From NCBI GenBank assembly GCA_014653385.1, contig JACWER010000006.1, forward strand, positions 1 through 64,000: a DNA stretch of 64,000 nucleotides, in the 5' to 3' direction. Under the pieces are notes generated by a model that ran no database searches, was not told where the DNA came from, and saw only the letters and a program-made list of their open reading frames with translations. This DNA comes from Pelagibacterales bacterium SAG-MED50. GTDB taxonomy: Bacteria; Pseudomonadota; Alphaproteobacteria; Pelagibacterales; Pelagibacteraceae. The position numbers were made by a program, and so were the translations under genes. Below are positions 9,148-18,930 of this stretch, one piece after another (the stretch's first letter is position 1; every line of letters begins with the position of its first letter).

Positions 9148-9633
9148 TTAATCTCTAAAATTAATAAATTCTATAGGTAGACCAATATCAATTATTTTAA
9201 TGACAGCTATAGCTTCCTGGAGATCATCTCTTTTTTTTCCATCAACTCTTAATTCTTCTCCTTGGATTTTGATTTGAATTTTAAGCTTAAGTTTTTTTAA
9301 ATCTCCAATTATTTTTTTAGCATTTTCTTGGCTTATTCCCTCTTTTAACTCACAAACTTGTCGAATAGTTCCACCAGAAGCACCTTCATTTTTTTTAATA
9401 CTCAAAACACGTGGATCCACTTTCCTTCTTACAAGGTGAGTTTCCAAAAGTTCATTAACTTGCTTAAGTTTTAACTCATCTGAGGCAAGTATAGTGATGG
9501 TTTTATCTTTTCTTTCGATTGATATATAGAGCCCTTTAAAATCATATCGGTTACTAATTTCTCTTAGACAATTTGCAAGAGCATTATCAAATTCCTGATA
9601 GTTGACTTTACTGATTACATCAAATGAAGGCAT
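9148..9633 (-). CDS. YajQ family nucleotide-binding protein
   Basis: MPSFDVISKVNYQEFDNALANCLREISNRYDFKG and C-terminal GKKRDDLQEAIAVIK. Confidence 0.93.
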   Translation of the reverse strand: MPSFDVISKVNYQEFDNALANCLREISNRYDFKGLYISIERKDKTITILASDELKLKQVNELLETHLVRRKVDPRVLSIKKNEGASGGTIRQVCELKEGISQENAKKIIGDLKKLKLKIQIKIQGEELRVDGKKRDDLQEAIAVIKIIDIGLPIEFINFRD

Positions 9634-9657
9634 AATTTTTTTGATTTCATTTTTAAT

Positions 9658-10398
9658 TTAATATTTTAAATTATAATATAATCTTCCTATCATTTCTCTT
9701 ACAAATTTACTGGTTTGAGCCAGTGATCCTGCTGTAGGTATAAAATCCATCAAAGTAGTTTTGTTAGTCGATCTTTGATAATCAACAGCATATGGTATTA
9801 CTTTTATATTTGCTGCCTCAAATACCTTTTTTGCTCGAGACATATGAAAAGCTGAAGTAACTAATATAACTTCAACATTATTAGATTTTAAAATTTTTCT
9901 TACAGATTTTGCCTCTTGATCTGTATTTTGTACATTTTCTGTTAACAAAATATTCTCTTGAGGCACTCCATTTTTTATAGAAAACTTTTTTAGATATTCA
10001 CCCTCTGGTAATCCTATTTGCCAGGGAACTTTACCTCTTGTTAAAATAAGTATAGGAGCCTTATTATTTTTGAACAATTCTATTCCTGCCAAAATTCGAT
10101 CTACAGCGCCGCCAAACTCATAATTAAAACCATCTTTAGTCTTTATTGTTTTTAACATTCCACTTAACACAATAATTGCATTTGCTTCATTCAAAGTCGA
10201 TATATTTTGTGGGCTATAGTCTTTTTCTAAATAAAAGATTAGTTTATTAGAAACAATAGGCAAAGAACAAAAAAATAAAATTAGAAAACCTGTTAAAGTT
10301 ATCTTTTTAGATTTAAGCAAGACACCAAGTATAATAAAAAAAAAAATTAAAAATAGTGGACTAGCGATAAGAGGTAAAAATTTGTGTAAATAAATCAT
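9658..10398 (-). CDS. YdcF/SanA-like (DUF218) membrane-associated protein
   Basis: N-terminal TM segments, AIIVLSGM, LTRG, EAKSVRKILKSNNVEVILVTSAFHMSRAKKVFE typical of DUF218. Confidence 0.85.
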   Translation of the reverse strand: MIYLHKFLPLIASPLFLIFFFIILGVLLKSKKITLTGFLILFFCSLPIVSNKLIFYLEKDYSPQNISTLNEANAIIVLSGMLKTIKTKDGFNYEFGGAVDRILAGIELFKNNKAPILILTRGKVPWQIGLPEGEYLKKFSIKNGVPQENILLTENVQNTDQEAKSVRKILKSNNVEVILVTSAFHMSRAKKVFEAANIKVIPYAVDYQRSTNKTTLMDFIPTAGSLAQTSKFVREMIGRLYYNLKY

Positions 10399-10445
10399 AT
10401 AAACTTTTTATAGAAACTAACTTATAACGTATTATCTTAAAAATA

Positions 10446-11465
10446 ATGTCAAAAATTAAAATTCATATAAGAAATAACCATTGGAAAAAAGGTTTTTTAC
10501 CTTGTGATTTAGAAGGTGAAAAACATAGCACCATAACTAAAGATGAATTTGAAAAAGGACTTAGTCAAAACCCAAAAATTAAAGATAAGATTGAATATCT
10601 AGTAGACTGGGATAAAGATAATTACCTTTCTTCAATGAAAGAAGCAGATGTTTTGTTGGGTTGGCAATTTCCAACTAATAATATTAGAAAGATTGCACCA
10701 AATCTTAAATGGATCCATGTTAGTTCAGCAGGTGTTAATCATTTATCTCCTTTTGAGTGGATGAAAGATGATTTAATTTTAACCAATAGTAGTGGAGTAC
10801 ACTCTAAAAAAGCAGGAGAGTTTGGATTAATGAGTATCTTAATGCTTCAAAACCAAATCACGAAAATAGTTACTAACCAAAAAAATAAAGAATTTGTTAC
10901 TTTACTTAGTAAGCCTATTGAAGGTTTTAAAACTGTGGTAGTTGGAACAGGATCTCTTGGTGGCTCTATGATAAGACACATTAGCAAACTTGGCGCTGAA
11001 GTAATTGGTGTTAATCGAAAAGGAAATGATGTTGAGGGTTGTTCAAAAGTAATTACTTTTGATAAAATAGATGAAATATTACCTATTGCTGATTTTTTAT
11101 ATCTTGCTGTACCTGAAACAGAGGAAACTAAAGGATTAATAAATAAAGACAGACTGAATAGCCTTAAACCTACATGTGGAATAGTCAATATTGGAAGGCA
11201 ATCTGTTTTAGACTACGACACTTTGAGAATTAAATTGAAAAAAAATGAATTAGCTGGTGCTATTTTAGATGTGTTTTTACATGAACCCATTCCAAAAAAC
11301 TCTACTTTTTGGGACACACCAAATTTGATTATTACTCCACATATTTCATCAGATAGTCAAGGTAACTATATTGAAATGGTATTAAAAATATTTTTTAAAA
11401 ATCTTAAACTTTTTATAGAAAATAAGGAGCTAATTAATCAAATTGATCGAAAATTAGGTTATTAG
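10446..11465 (+). CDS. D-2-hydroxyacid dehydrogenase family protein
   Basis: VVVGTGSLGGSMIRHISKLGAEVIGVNR Rossmann motif, IVNIGRQSVLDYDTL, LDVFLHEPIP, TPHISSDS. Confidence 0.9.
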   Translation: MSKIKIHIRNNHWKKGFLPCDLEGEKHSTITKDEFEKGLSQNPKIKDKIEYLVDWDKDNYLSSMKEADVLLGWQFPTNNIRKIAPNLKWIHVSSAGVNHLSPFEWMKDDLILTNSSGVHSKKAGEFGLMSILMLQNQITKIVTNQKNKEFVTLLSKPIEGFKTVVVGTGSLGGSMIRHISKLGAEVIGVNRKGNDVEGCSKVITFDKIDEILPIADFLYLAVPETEETKGLINKDRLNSLKPTCGIVNIGRQSVLDYDTLRIKLKKNELAGAILDVFLHEPIPKNSTFWDTPNLIITPHISSDSQGNYIEMVLKIFFKNLKLFIENKELINQIDRKLGY

Positions 11466-11528
11466 ATTTTGATATAGAGACAATTTGTTTTATTACATTA
11501 ATAATTATCAAATATAAGCTGTTACAAA

Positions 11529-11891
11529 ATGAAAAAAATATTAATTATTATTTTCCTAGTATTTAGTTCTAACGCTACTGCAATAAGTAAAGAAACCACT
11601 TTTACCAATGAGATATTTGAAAAATCTCAATTAGATGGAAAAACTGTTGTAATTCATTCTTGGAATAAGACTTGTACAACTTGTGCCAGACAAGTCAAAA
11701 TATTAGATAAAGCAAAACAAGATTTTAAAGATGTTATTTTTTTGAGTTTTGAACAAACGGAAGATAAGGATATTGCCAAATTTTTAAGTATTGATTACTG
11801 GACTACAATTGTTGTTTATAGAAATAATAAAGAAGTATCTCGATCAATTGGTCAAACAAATAAAGAAAAAATTTACTCTCAAATTAATTAA
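11529..11891 (+). CDS. Exported thioredoxin-like protein with CTTC motif
   Basis: N-terminal signal-like hydrophobic segment; SWNKTCTTCARQVKILD thioredoxin-type CxxC; 120 aa. Confidence 0.75.
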   Translation: MKKILIIIFLVFSSNATAISKETTFTNEIFEKSQLDGKTVVIHSWNKTCTTCARQVKILDKAKQDFKDVIFLSFEQTEDKDIAKFLSIDYWTTIVVYRNNKEVSRSIGQTNKEKIYSQIN

Positions 11892-11910
11892 CTATAATAA
11901 TTTTTTAATA

Positions 11911-13227
11911 CTAATAGCTGTCAGGTTTATTTTCTTCAATAACAGTCTCTGTTACAGGTTTAATTGGATCTTCGATAGGCTCTGTAGATGGGTTTAATTC
12001 AATACCTGCAGGAGTGATTGATTGAGGCATTGCAACAAATTGAGAATCTGGGTTTTCAACAACAGGTCTTATTCTTGATCTATAAATTCCATAAAAACCA
12101 ATTAAAGAGTGAAAGAATAATAAAAAAATAAAAAATCCATTTGGTCCAACAACACCCATAAAAATTGAGCATAAAAAAGGCCCACCCATGGCACCCATTC
12201 CAAATGTAAACTGTAAACTAGCACCCGCAGCAACAAATTTTTCTTTAGGAATGAAATCATTAGTGTGTGCCAAAATTAGAGAAAACATTGGAAGACTACA
12301 AAATGAAAATAAAATTAAAAAAACATAAAACCAAAACTTACTAGTAGCTAATTCTCCAGGTAAATACATTTGTCTTGATGATAAAATTGCACAAAATGCA
12401 AAAAAAGCTGCTGCAAAAGTGACTATAATGATTACTCTTCTTCTATCAAATATGTCTGATAATTTTCCAATTGGCCATTGTGATATTGCACCTGAAATTG
12501 CAAGTAAGAATGTAACTAATGAAATTTGAAAAATAGAAAAGTTCATTGTTGTTGCGTATACCGCAAGCAATGTAAATAAAGCGGATTGGATAGTTCCATA
12601 AAAAAATGAACTAACCATTCCAAATGGAGATGAAATAAACGCTTCCTGCAAAGACATTGTTGATATCTTTTTAAATGTTGGAGCTTTTCTTTTTGTAAGT
12701 AGAATTGGAATAAGTGCAGCTGAAGTTATAACTGAAATTAATATAAATGGCTCAAAGTTAAGTGGGTCACTAAAGTTAAGTAAAAACATTCCAAGTCCCA
12801 TAGCACCATATAAGATGACCATATAAACCGATAAAACACTTCCTCTATTTTTATTACTTGCTCGATCATTTAACCAACTTTCAGCAACAGTATAAATAGA
12901 AACCATACTAATTCCTGTAAGCACTCTTAGTAAAAACCAAATGAAAGGACTTACATATACCGCATGAATTAAAACTACCAATGATGCTATTGATGCAAAC
13001 GCAGCAAAAACTCTGATGTGCCCTACACGAGAAATAATTTGAGGAATAGTTTTAGCACCAATAAAGTAACCAACAAAATAACCAGACATCATAAATCCAG
13101 TTGCAGTTAAACTAAATTCCTCTTTAATTGCTCTAACTCCTAGTAAAGATCCTTGAAAACCATAGGCTAACATGAGTGCCCCCATACCTAAGAATAATGC
13201 CCAAGAATTTTTTAATACTTTTTCCAT
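11911..13227 (-). CDS. MFS transporter
   Basis: 438 aa, about 12 hydrophobic segments, QWPIGKLSDIFDRRRVI MFS loop motif. Confidence 0.9.
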   Translation of the reverse strand: MEKVLKNSWALFLGMGALMLAYGFQGSLLGVRAIKEEFSLTATGFMMSGYFVGYFIGAKTIPQIISRVGHIRVFAAFASIASLVVLIHAVYVSPFIWFLLRVLTGISMVSIYTVAESWLNDRASNKNRGSVLSVYMVILYGAMGLGMFLLNFSDPLNFEPFILISVITSAALIPILLTKRKAPTFKKISTMSLQEAFISSPFGMVSSFFYGTIQSALFTLLAVYATTMNFSIFQISLVTFLLAISGAISQWPIGKLSDIFDRRRVIIIVTFAAAFFAFCAILSSRQMYLPGELATSKFWFYVFLILFSFCSLPMFSLILAHTNDFIPKEKFVAAGASLQFTFGMGAMGGPFLCSIFMGVVGPNGFFIFLLFFHSLIGFYGIYRSRIRPVVENPDSQFVAMPQSITPAGIELNPSTEPIEDPIKPVTETVIEENKPDSY

Positions 13228-13284
13228 CTAAATCGCTATCTATTTCTGATTTGTGGCTAAATCAAGTTAATTGTAATTTAAGAA

Positions 13285-14145
13285 TTATGATTTTTTAAGT
13301 TTAAGATATGAGTGAATTGCTATTGTTAAGATGATAATTAAACCTCCTTGAATTGTCTCAACACTAGGCTGTTCTTGTATTACCATCCATACCCAAAAAG
13401 GGCCAATAATAGTTTCTAATAGAAAGAACAAATTAACTTCTTCTGCAGGGATAAATCTAGGTGCAATAGTTACTAATACAAAAGGAATTGCTACACACAT
13501 TATACACATTAAAGGTATAAATATTAAGTCTGCACCTACAAGAGAGAAAGTATCTACAAAAAAGAAAGCAAAAATTGCAACACAAAGTTTACCAATTACT
13601 GCCGAAGGCACTAAATCTCTATTTTTTGCAAATCTTGCAATAACAGCATTACAAGCAAGCCCAAAAGCAGTGATTAATCCAAATAAATCACCATAAAAAT
13701 TACCCAACTCTATTGAGTCGTGAAAAATATACGATACAGCAACTAAAGTTATAATAATAGCAATCCAAGTTTTATTATCTGGTATTTCTTTTAAAAATAT
13801 ACTGCCTAATATAGCAGATAACATTGGTGCCATAGCAATCATCACCAAAGTATTTGCAACATTAGTATTTTGAATAGATATGATGAAAGTAATATTACAG
13901 ATAGAAAAACTTATAATATAAAAAATACCAGGATAACCAATATTTATTAAAGCTTTAAATAGATTATTTTTATAAAAAAAAATAAGCCCAATAAGAACAA
14001 CCACAAAAGGGATTGCTCCTCTATAAAAAAGCATTCCCCAGGTTTCAATATTTGAAAGTCTTATAAAAATAGAATCAGGTGTTATTAACATTACAGCAAT
14101 AAATGCTAGGAGAGACCCTTTTTTTTGCGAAGAAAAATTCTTCAC
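13285..14145 (-). CDS. EamA/DMT superfamily transporter
   Basis: 286 aa, about 10 hydrophobic segments, EamA-like architecture. Confidence 0.88.
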   Translation of the reverse strand: MKNFSSQKKGSLLAFIAVMLITPDSIFIRLSNIETWGMLFYRGAIPFVVVLIGLIFFYKNNLFKALINIGYPGIFYIISFSICNITFIISIQNTNVANTLVMIAMAPMLSAILGSIFLKEIPDNKTWIAIIITLVAVSYIFHDSIELGNFYGDLFGLITAFGLACNAVIARFAKNRDLVPSAVIGKLCVAIFAFFFVDTFSLVGADLIFIPLMCIMCVAIPFVLVTIAPRFIPAEEVNLFFLLETIIGPFWVWMVIQEQPSVETIQGGLIIILTIAIHSYLKLKKS

Positions 14146-15077
14146 ACTTTTAATTCATTCCAAAATGTTTTTGCAAGATTAATACCTGATAAATCGAATA
14201 ATGTTTTTAATCCTGTGGGGGAAGTAACATTAATATCACCATTTAGTTTTTCATCAATAAAGTCAATCCCAGCAAAAAAAATATTTTCTTTTTTAAGATC
14301 TTTGGCAATTAATTTTGAGATTTTATTCTCTGTATTGGTTAATTTAATATTAATTGGTTTAGCTCCTTTACTCATATTGCTTAAAAAAGATCCTTGCTTT
14401 GGAACTCTAGATATTGCCCCACATACTTTGCCATTTATTAAAAATACTCTTTTGTCTCCTTTGCTTATTTTAGGCAAATACTTTTGACACATAATATGAT
14501 CATGTTTTTTAATAAATTGATTAATTAACTTTAAATTAAATTTATTCAAAAGATGAATATCATTTCCACTATAACTATGAATAGGTTTTAAAATTACTTT
14601 TTTATTTATTTTAAAAAAGTTTTTAATCTCACTAATATTTTGAGTGAAAATAGTGTTTGGCATATATTGTTGATATCTAACTGAATATAGTTTTTCAGAC
14701 ACATTTCTAATTGAAGTAGGATTATTTAATATTTTTACTTTATTTTTAATAGTATCTAAAATGTAAGTTGCTGAAATATATTCAAGATTAAAAGGGGGAT
14801 CTTGTCTAATTAAAATAAATTCACATTTAGTGAGGTCTAATTTTTGTTTTTTTAATATCTTAAAAAATTTTTTTTTAGTGTAATCAAATTTTATAAAAAA
14901 ACCATCAGCTACAACTTTTGAATTAATTACTGATAGGTTTTTTGGATCATAGTAAAATATTTTATATTTTTTTTTTTGAATTTCGTGAGCAAGAAAAACA
15001 CTTGTATCAGTTAAAGAGTTTAGTTTTGAGGGGTGGTTTCCTTGAATAGCAACAATTTTACTTATCATATAATTCAC
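14142..15077 (-). CDS. gshB: Glutathione synthetase
   Basis: ILIRQDPPFNLEYISATYIL, NNPTSIRNVSEKLY, ILKPIHSYSGNDI, FAGIDFIDEKLNGDINVTSPTGLKTL. Confidence 0.88.
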   Translation of the reverse strand: MNYMISKIVAIQGNHPSKLNSLTDTSVFLAHEIQKKKYKIFYYDPKNLSVINSKVVADGFFIKFDYTKKKFFKILKKQKLDLTKCEFILIRQDPPFNLEYISATYILDTIKNKVKILNNPTSIRNVSEKLYSVRYQQYMPNTIFTQNISEIKNFFKINKKVILKPIHSYSGNDIHLLNKFNLKLINQFIKKHDHIMCQKYLPKISKGDKRVFLINGKVCGAISRVPKQGSFLSNMSKGAKPINIKLTNTENKISKLIAKDLKKENIFFAGIDFIDEKLNGDINVTSPTGLKTLFDLSGINLAKTFWNELKV

Positions 15078-16353
15078 TTAAATCTTCATTATTAGAAAAT
15101 TTACTAATCATATGATCTGCATTAGTTGTTTTATTATCAATTACTTTTTGCAAGTGATTTAAAAATACTGTTTCGTCTTTACCATGCTTGTTAAGTATTC
15201 CTCTGTTCTCTAGTCCTCTTTTTGATAAATTTAATAGGGTTGATGACCAATAAAGAAGATCTTTACCCATTAATTGAGTATTAAAACCTTTTTCAGGAGC
15301 TTCAAAATAAGCATTTATAATTTTATCTTTATCCCATGTTGAGACCAATTCATGAACTTCATCTAAATTACCATATAGCATCCCAATATTAAAAGCAGGA
15401 CCTGCGCATAAACAATCCCACCCACATGTATCCATAGATCTAAGCTCAATATATTTTTTTAATCTATTTTCAGTGAAAATTGTACTTAAGTGGGTTGTTA
15501 AATCATTTTCAGTTGGTAATCGGTTCGATATTTCATCAATTTTTCCATCCATAAAATCTTTAAAAATATATTTTTTACCAGAAATATAAGTATCATTGTT
15601 CTGGATGAATAAGATTGGAAAGTTCATTGCAAATTCAGCATATTTTTCAAAATTTAATTCTTCAAAAAATAATTTAGGTAGACCACCTCTAGAAGTGTTT
15701 TGCCAAACTTTTGATCGATAAGATAAATATCCACTATTTTTTTTTTCAACTATTGATGAGTTTGCAAATAAAGCAATTGAAATTGGAACGATCGAGTTAA
15801 CTATTTTAAACTTTTTTATAAAATCTTCTTCAGAATTATAATCAATATTTAATTGTGTCCCACAAGTTCGATACATCATATCTAAACTCAACTCACCTCC
15901 TAAAGGCATATCTTTAGTCATCAGCTCGTATCTTTGTTTAGGATTGTTAGGAATTTCGTCTAATTTTGATATTGGGTCAAATCCAGCACTAACTATATTA
16001 ATATCTAATTTTTTAGCAACTTGTCTTAACTCAAATAAATAATCTTGTGACTCTGCGCAAGCCTCATGAATATGGTTAAGTTTTTCTCCTGATAATTCTA
16101 TTTGGTTTCCAGGTTCTAACGTAATATTTTTGCCCCCTTTATTTAATCCAATTATATTTTCTTTTTCTAAAATTGGATTCCAGCCAAATTCTAAAAGGGC
16201 TGTAAACATATCCTTTATTTTTGAGTAATTAATTCTTTTATTGTCTTGATTATTGAAAAGAAACTTCTCATGTTCAATTCCTATCCTAAAATCTTTTGTC
16301 TGTTTTATACCAGATTTAAAATATTCAATTATTTGTTCTTTAGAATTAATCAT
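15058..16353 (-). CDS. gshA: Glutamate-cysteine ligase, plant/alphaproteobacterial type (GCS2)
   Basis: RIGIEHEKFLF, TLEPGNQIELSGE, MMYRTCGTQLNIDY, YIELRSMDTCGWDCLCAGPAF. Confidence 0.9.
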   Translation of the reverse strand: MINSKEQIIEYFKSGIKQTKDFRIGIEHEKFLFNNQDNKRINYSKIKDMFTALLEFGWNPILEKENIIGLNKGGKNITLEPGNQIELSGEKLNHIHEACAESQDYLFELRQVAKKLDINIVSAGFDPISKLDEIPNNPKQRYELMTKDMPLGGELSLDMMYRTCGTQLNIDYNSEEDFIKKFKIVNSIVPISIALFANSSIVEKKNSGYLSYRSKVWQNTSRGGLPKLFFEELNFEKYAEFAMNFPILFIQNNDTYISGKKYIFKDFMDGKIDEISNRLPTENDLTTHLSTIFTENRLKKYIELRSMDTCGWDCLCAGPAFNIGMLYGNLDEVHELVSTWDKDKIINAYFEAPEKGFNTQLMGKDLLYWSSTLLNLSKRGLENRGILNKHGKDETVFLNHLQKVIDNKTTNADHMISKFSNNEDLSELYDK

Positions 16354-16383
16354 GAATGTTTAGATAATATCTTATTTTAGAAT

Positions 16384-16941
16384 TTAAAGATAATAATATG
16401 GGGTTTTAGAGAAAATTCTTCTAACCATTGGTGAAAACTCTTCTAAACTCATACTTTTATAGTTTGGATCAAAAGAACACTGATCATAATTCTCACAAAA
16501 GTTAATGGTTGCTCGATAATGCTCATGATCTTTTAATTTATCTCTAGCGTTTCTATCACCTCCTAAATGATGAGCACTATAATAAGTTTGAAATAGTCCG
16601 TGATGTTGAATAATCCAATAAGTTCTTTCTGAAACGTATGGTTTAAGTATAGAGGCTGCGTACTGAGAGTGGTTCATTGGAGCTAAATCATCTCCGATAT
16701 CATGCAATAAAGTAGCTACAACCATTTCTTCATTCTCACCATTTTTATAAGCTCGAGTTGCTGCTTGTAAAGAATGCTCTAGTCTAGTTATTTGGTAACC
16801 TTCTAGAGTAGTTGTTTGAGAAGCTAAATATTTTATTATTCTATCAGCAGTTTGTCTTTCAAAGTTTTTTTCATATTTTTCTAGAAGCTGGTAATCTTCC
16901 TTAGTACCATTCTTCATTTCTGTGAAATTTACTTTTTTCAT
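16384..16941 (-). CDS. HD-domain protein resembling the PhnZ/TmpB mixed-valent diiron oxygenase family
   Basis: RLEHSLQAATRA, VATLLHDIGDD, WIIQHHGLFQTYYSAHHLGGDRNARD, ATINFCENYDQCSFDPNY: HD metal-ligand pattern. Confidence 0.7.
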   Translation of the reverse strand: MKKVNFTEMKNGTKEDYQLLEKYEKNFERQTADRIIKYLASQTTTLEGYQITRLEHSLQAATRAYKNGENEEMVVATLLHDIGDDLAPMNHSQYAASILKPYVSERTYWIIQHHGLFQTYYSAHHLGGDRNARDKLKDHEHYRATINFCENYDQCSFDPNYKSMSLEEFSPMVRRIFSKTPYYYL

Positions 16942-16943
16942 TA

Positions 16944-18425
16944 CTAGTTATTAGAAGCAGTACTTAACAAAGATAATTGAGTAATTTTACTATCCCCAAG
17001 TTCGTCAATTGGCTTAACTGGATAGTCCCCAGTAAAATAATGATCAGTTAGTTGAGGATAAGTTTCGTTTCTACTGTCAAAGCCGATAGCTTTATATAGT
17101 CCGTCTAGAGATAAAAATTTTAGAGATTTTGCTCCAATATACTCACAAATTTCATCATTCGATTTATTAGCAGCCAATAATTCTTTTTTTGTTGGAGTAT
17201 CAACTCCATAAAAATCTGGATATCTAATTTCAGGGCATGCAATTTTAACATGAACTTCTTTTGCTCCCGCATCATATAACATTTTAACAATTTTATGAGA
17301 AGTAGTTCCTCTAACTAACGAGTCATCAATTAATATAATCTTTTTATTTTTAATGGTAGTTTGATTTGCATTTAACTTTAATTTAACTCCTAGACTTCTG
17401 ATTTTTTGACTCGGTTCAATAAAAGTTCGTCCTACATAATGATTTCTTATTAAACCATGTTCATAATTTATTTTTAAATGTTGAGCAAACCCAAGTGCAG
17501 CAGCATTACCACTATCTGGAACTGGAACAACTATATCTGCATCAATATCATTTTCTTTAGCAAGTTCCGCTCCAATATTTTTTCGATGTTCATAAGCTGT
17601 TTTATTATCAAGTATGCTATCTGGTCTTGCAAAATATATGTATTCAAATACACAGGGTCTAACTTTTTTTGGAGGAAAAGGTTTAATACTAGTTAACTTA
17701 TCATTTTCAATTAAAACTATTTCTCCATTTTCAACATCTCTTAAAAATTTTGCTCCAATAATATCTAATGCACATGTCTCAGACGCAAGTACATAACTGT
17801 TACCTAATTTTCCAATTACAAGTGGTCTAATTCCATAGGGGTCTCTAACACCAATTAAAGAATTTTGTGTTAACATAACCAATGCATAACCACCTTGAAT
17901 TTGAAATATAGCATCAACAACTTTGTCTATTGTCTTAGGTCTTTTAGATTTTGCAATTAATTGAACAATTGTTTCAGTATCCGATGTTGTGTAAAAAATA
18001 GCTCCTTCTTCAACTAATTTATTTCTTAAAGAAATTGAATTAGTTAAATTTCCATTGTGAGCAACTCCAACACCACCTGCATTAGTGTCTGCAAAAAATG
18101 GCTGGATATTTCTTAAAGTATTTTCTCCAGTTGTACTATATCTATTATGTCCAATTGAATGATTTCCTTTAAGTTTTTGAAGCACCTTTTCTTTATTGAA
18201 ATTATCACCAACTAAACCAAATCTCTTCTCAGAATAATATTTTTCACCATCAAAAGTAACAATTCCACAACCTTCTTGACCTCTGTGTTGAAGCGCATGA
18301 AGACCAAGTGCCGTTAATGCAGATGCGTCTTTTGCATTACTTACACCAAATACACCACATTCTTCTTTTAATTTAGGATCAAAGTTCTTCAATTTTTTCT
18401 TTAGAATCTTGATATGTTTTTTCAT
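16944..18425 (-). CDS. purF: Amidophosphoribosyltransferase PurF
   Basis: EECGVFGVSNAKDASALTALGLHALQHRGQEGCGI, VPDSGNAAALGFA, IILIDDSLVRGTTSHKIV. Confidence 0.96.
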   Translation of the reverse strand: MKKHIKILKKKLKNFDPKLKEECGVFGVSNAKDASALTALGLHALQHRGQEGCGIVTFDGEKYYSEKRFGLVGDNFNKEKVLQKLKGNHSIGHNRYSTTGENTLRNIQPFFADTNAGGVGVAHNGNLTNSISLRNKLVEEGAIFYTTSDTETIVQLIAKSKRPKTIDKVVDAIFQIQGGYALVMLTQNSLIGVRDPYGIRPLVIGKLGNSYVLASETCALDIIGAKFLRDVENGEIVLIENDKLTSIKPFPPKKVRPCVFEYIYFARPDSILDNKTAYEHRKNIGAELAKENDIDADIVVPVPDSGNAAALGFAQHLKINYEHGLIRNHYVGRTFIEPSQKIRSLGVKLKLNANQTTIKNKKIILIDDSLVRGTTSHKIVKMLYDAGAKEVHVKIACPEIRYPDFYGVDTPTKKELLAANKSNDEICEYIGAKSLKFLSLDGLYKAIGFDSRNETYPQLTDHYFTGDYPVKPIDELGDSKITQLSLLSTASNN

Positions 18426-18924
18426 TAGGAAATTCTTTTATGAGATAATTACTACCTTTTTCAAGGTAAGGAAAGACGTATGATTGATCTTTATTTATGG
18501 GCCATTTATCGTGATTGTAGACAATATGAAACCCAGAGAAGATGCAGACTGAAATTATATAAGCTCTTATAAAACCAAAAAAGAATCCAAATGTAGTATC
18601 TAACCCACCAATACCAGTATAATTAATTGCTTTACTTATCCCTTTGTTAACAAGTAGTACTAAAAAAATCACAACAACAAAAATAATGATACCAAGACCA
18701 ACATCTAAAACGTACTCATTATCAATAATATTACTAACATAAGGTTTAATTCTTGGAAATATGATCAGAGTGATAACATAAGCAAATAACCATTTTGCCA
18801 TTGATAAAATACTTAAGACAAATCCATTTTTATAACAGCTAATAAGAGAAAAAATGGTTATGATTAAATAAATGAGGTCAATGATAGATATAGCATTATA
18901 AAAATCTTTTAAAATATCTAGCAT
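18379..18924 (-). CDS. cvpA: CvpA family membrane protein
   Basis: Four hydrophobic helices, GLDTTFGFFFGFIRAYIIS, position directly upstream of purF. Confidence 0.85.
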   Translation of the reverse strand: MLDILKDFYNAISIIDLIYLIITIFSLISCYKNGFVLSILSMAKWLFAYVITLIIFPRIKPYVSNIIDNEYVLDVGLGIIIFVVVIFLVLLVNKGISKAINYTGIGGLDTTFGFFFGFIRAYIISVCIFSGFHIVYNHDKWPINKDQSYVFPYLEKGSNYLIKEFPNEKTYQDSKEKIEEL

Positions 18925-18930
18925 TGAAAA

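Noticed and set aside
10847-11188. 113-aa minus-strand ORF antisense to the D-2-hydroxyacid dehydrogenase
   Set aside because: Fully inside a confident gene with conserved motifs; no domain signature of its own.
11791-11997. 68-aa plus-strand ORF bridging the thioredoxin-like gene and the MFS gene
   Set aside because: Overlaps both better-supported genes; composition typical of chance translation.
14125-14487. 120-aa plus-strand ORF antisense to gshB
   Set aside because: Overlaps a strongly supported coding gene; no independent support.
16944-18924. Frameshift between purF and cvpA
   Set aside because: Both ORFs are complete with their own motifs; the overlap is a normal compact-genome overlap.
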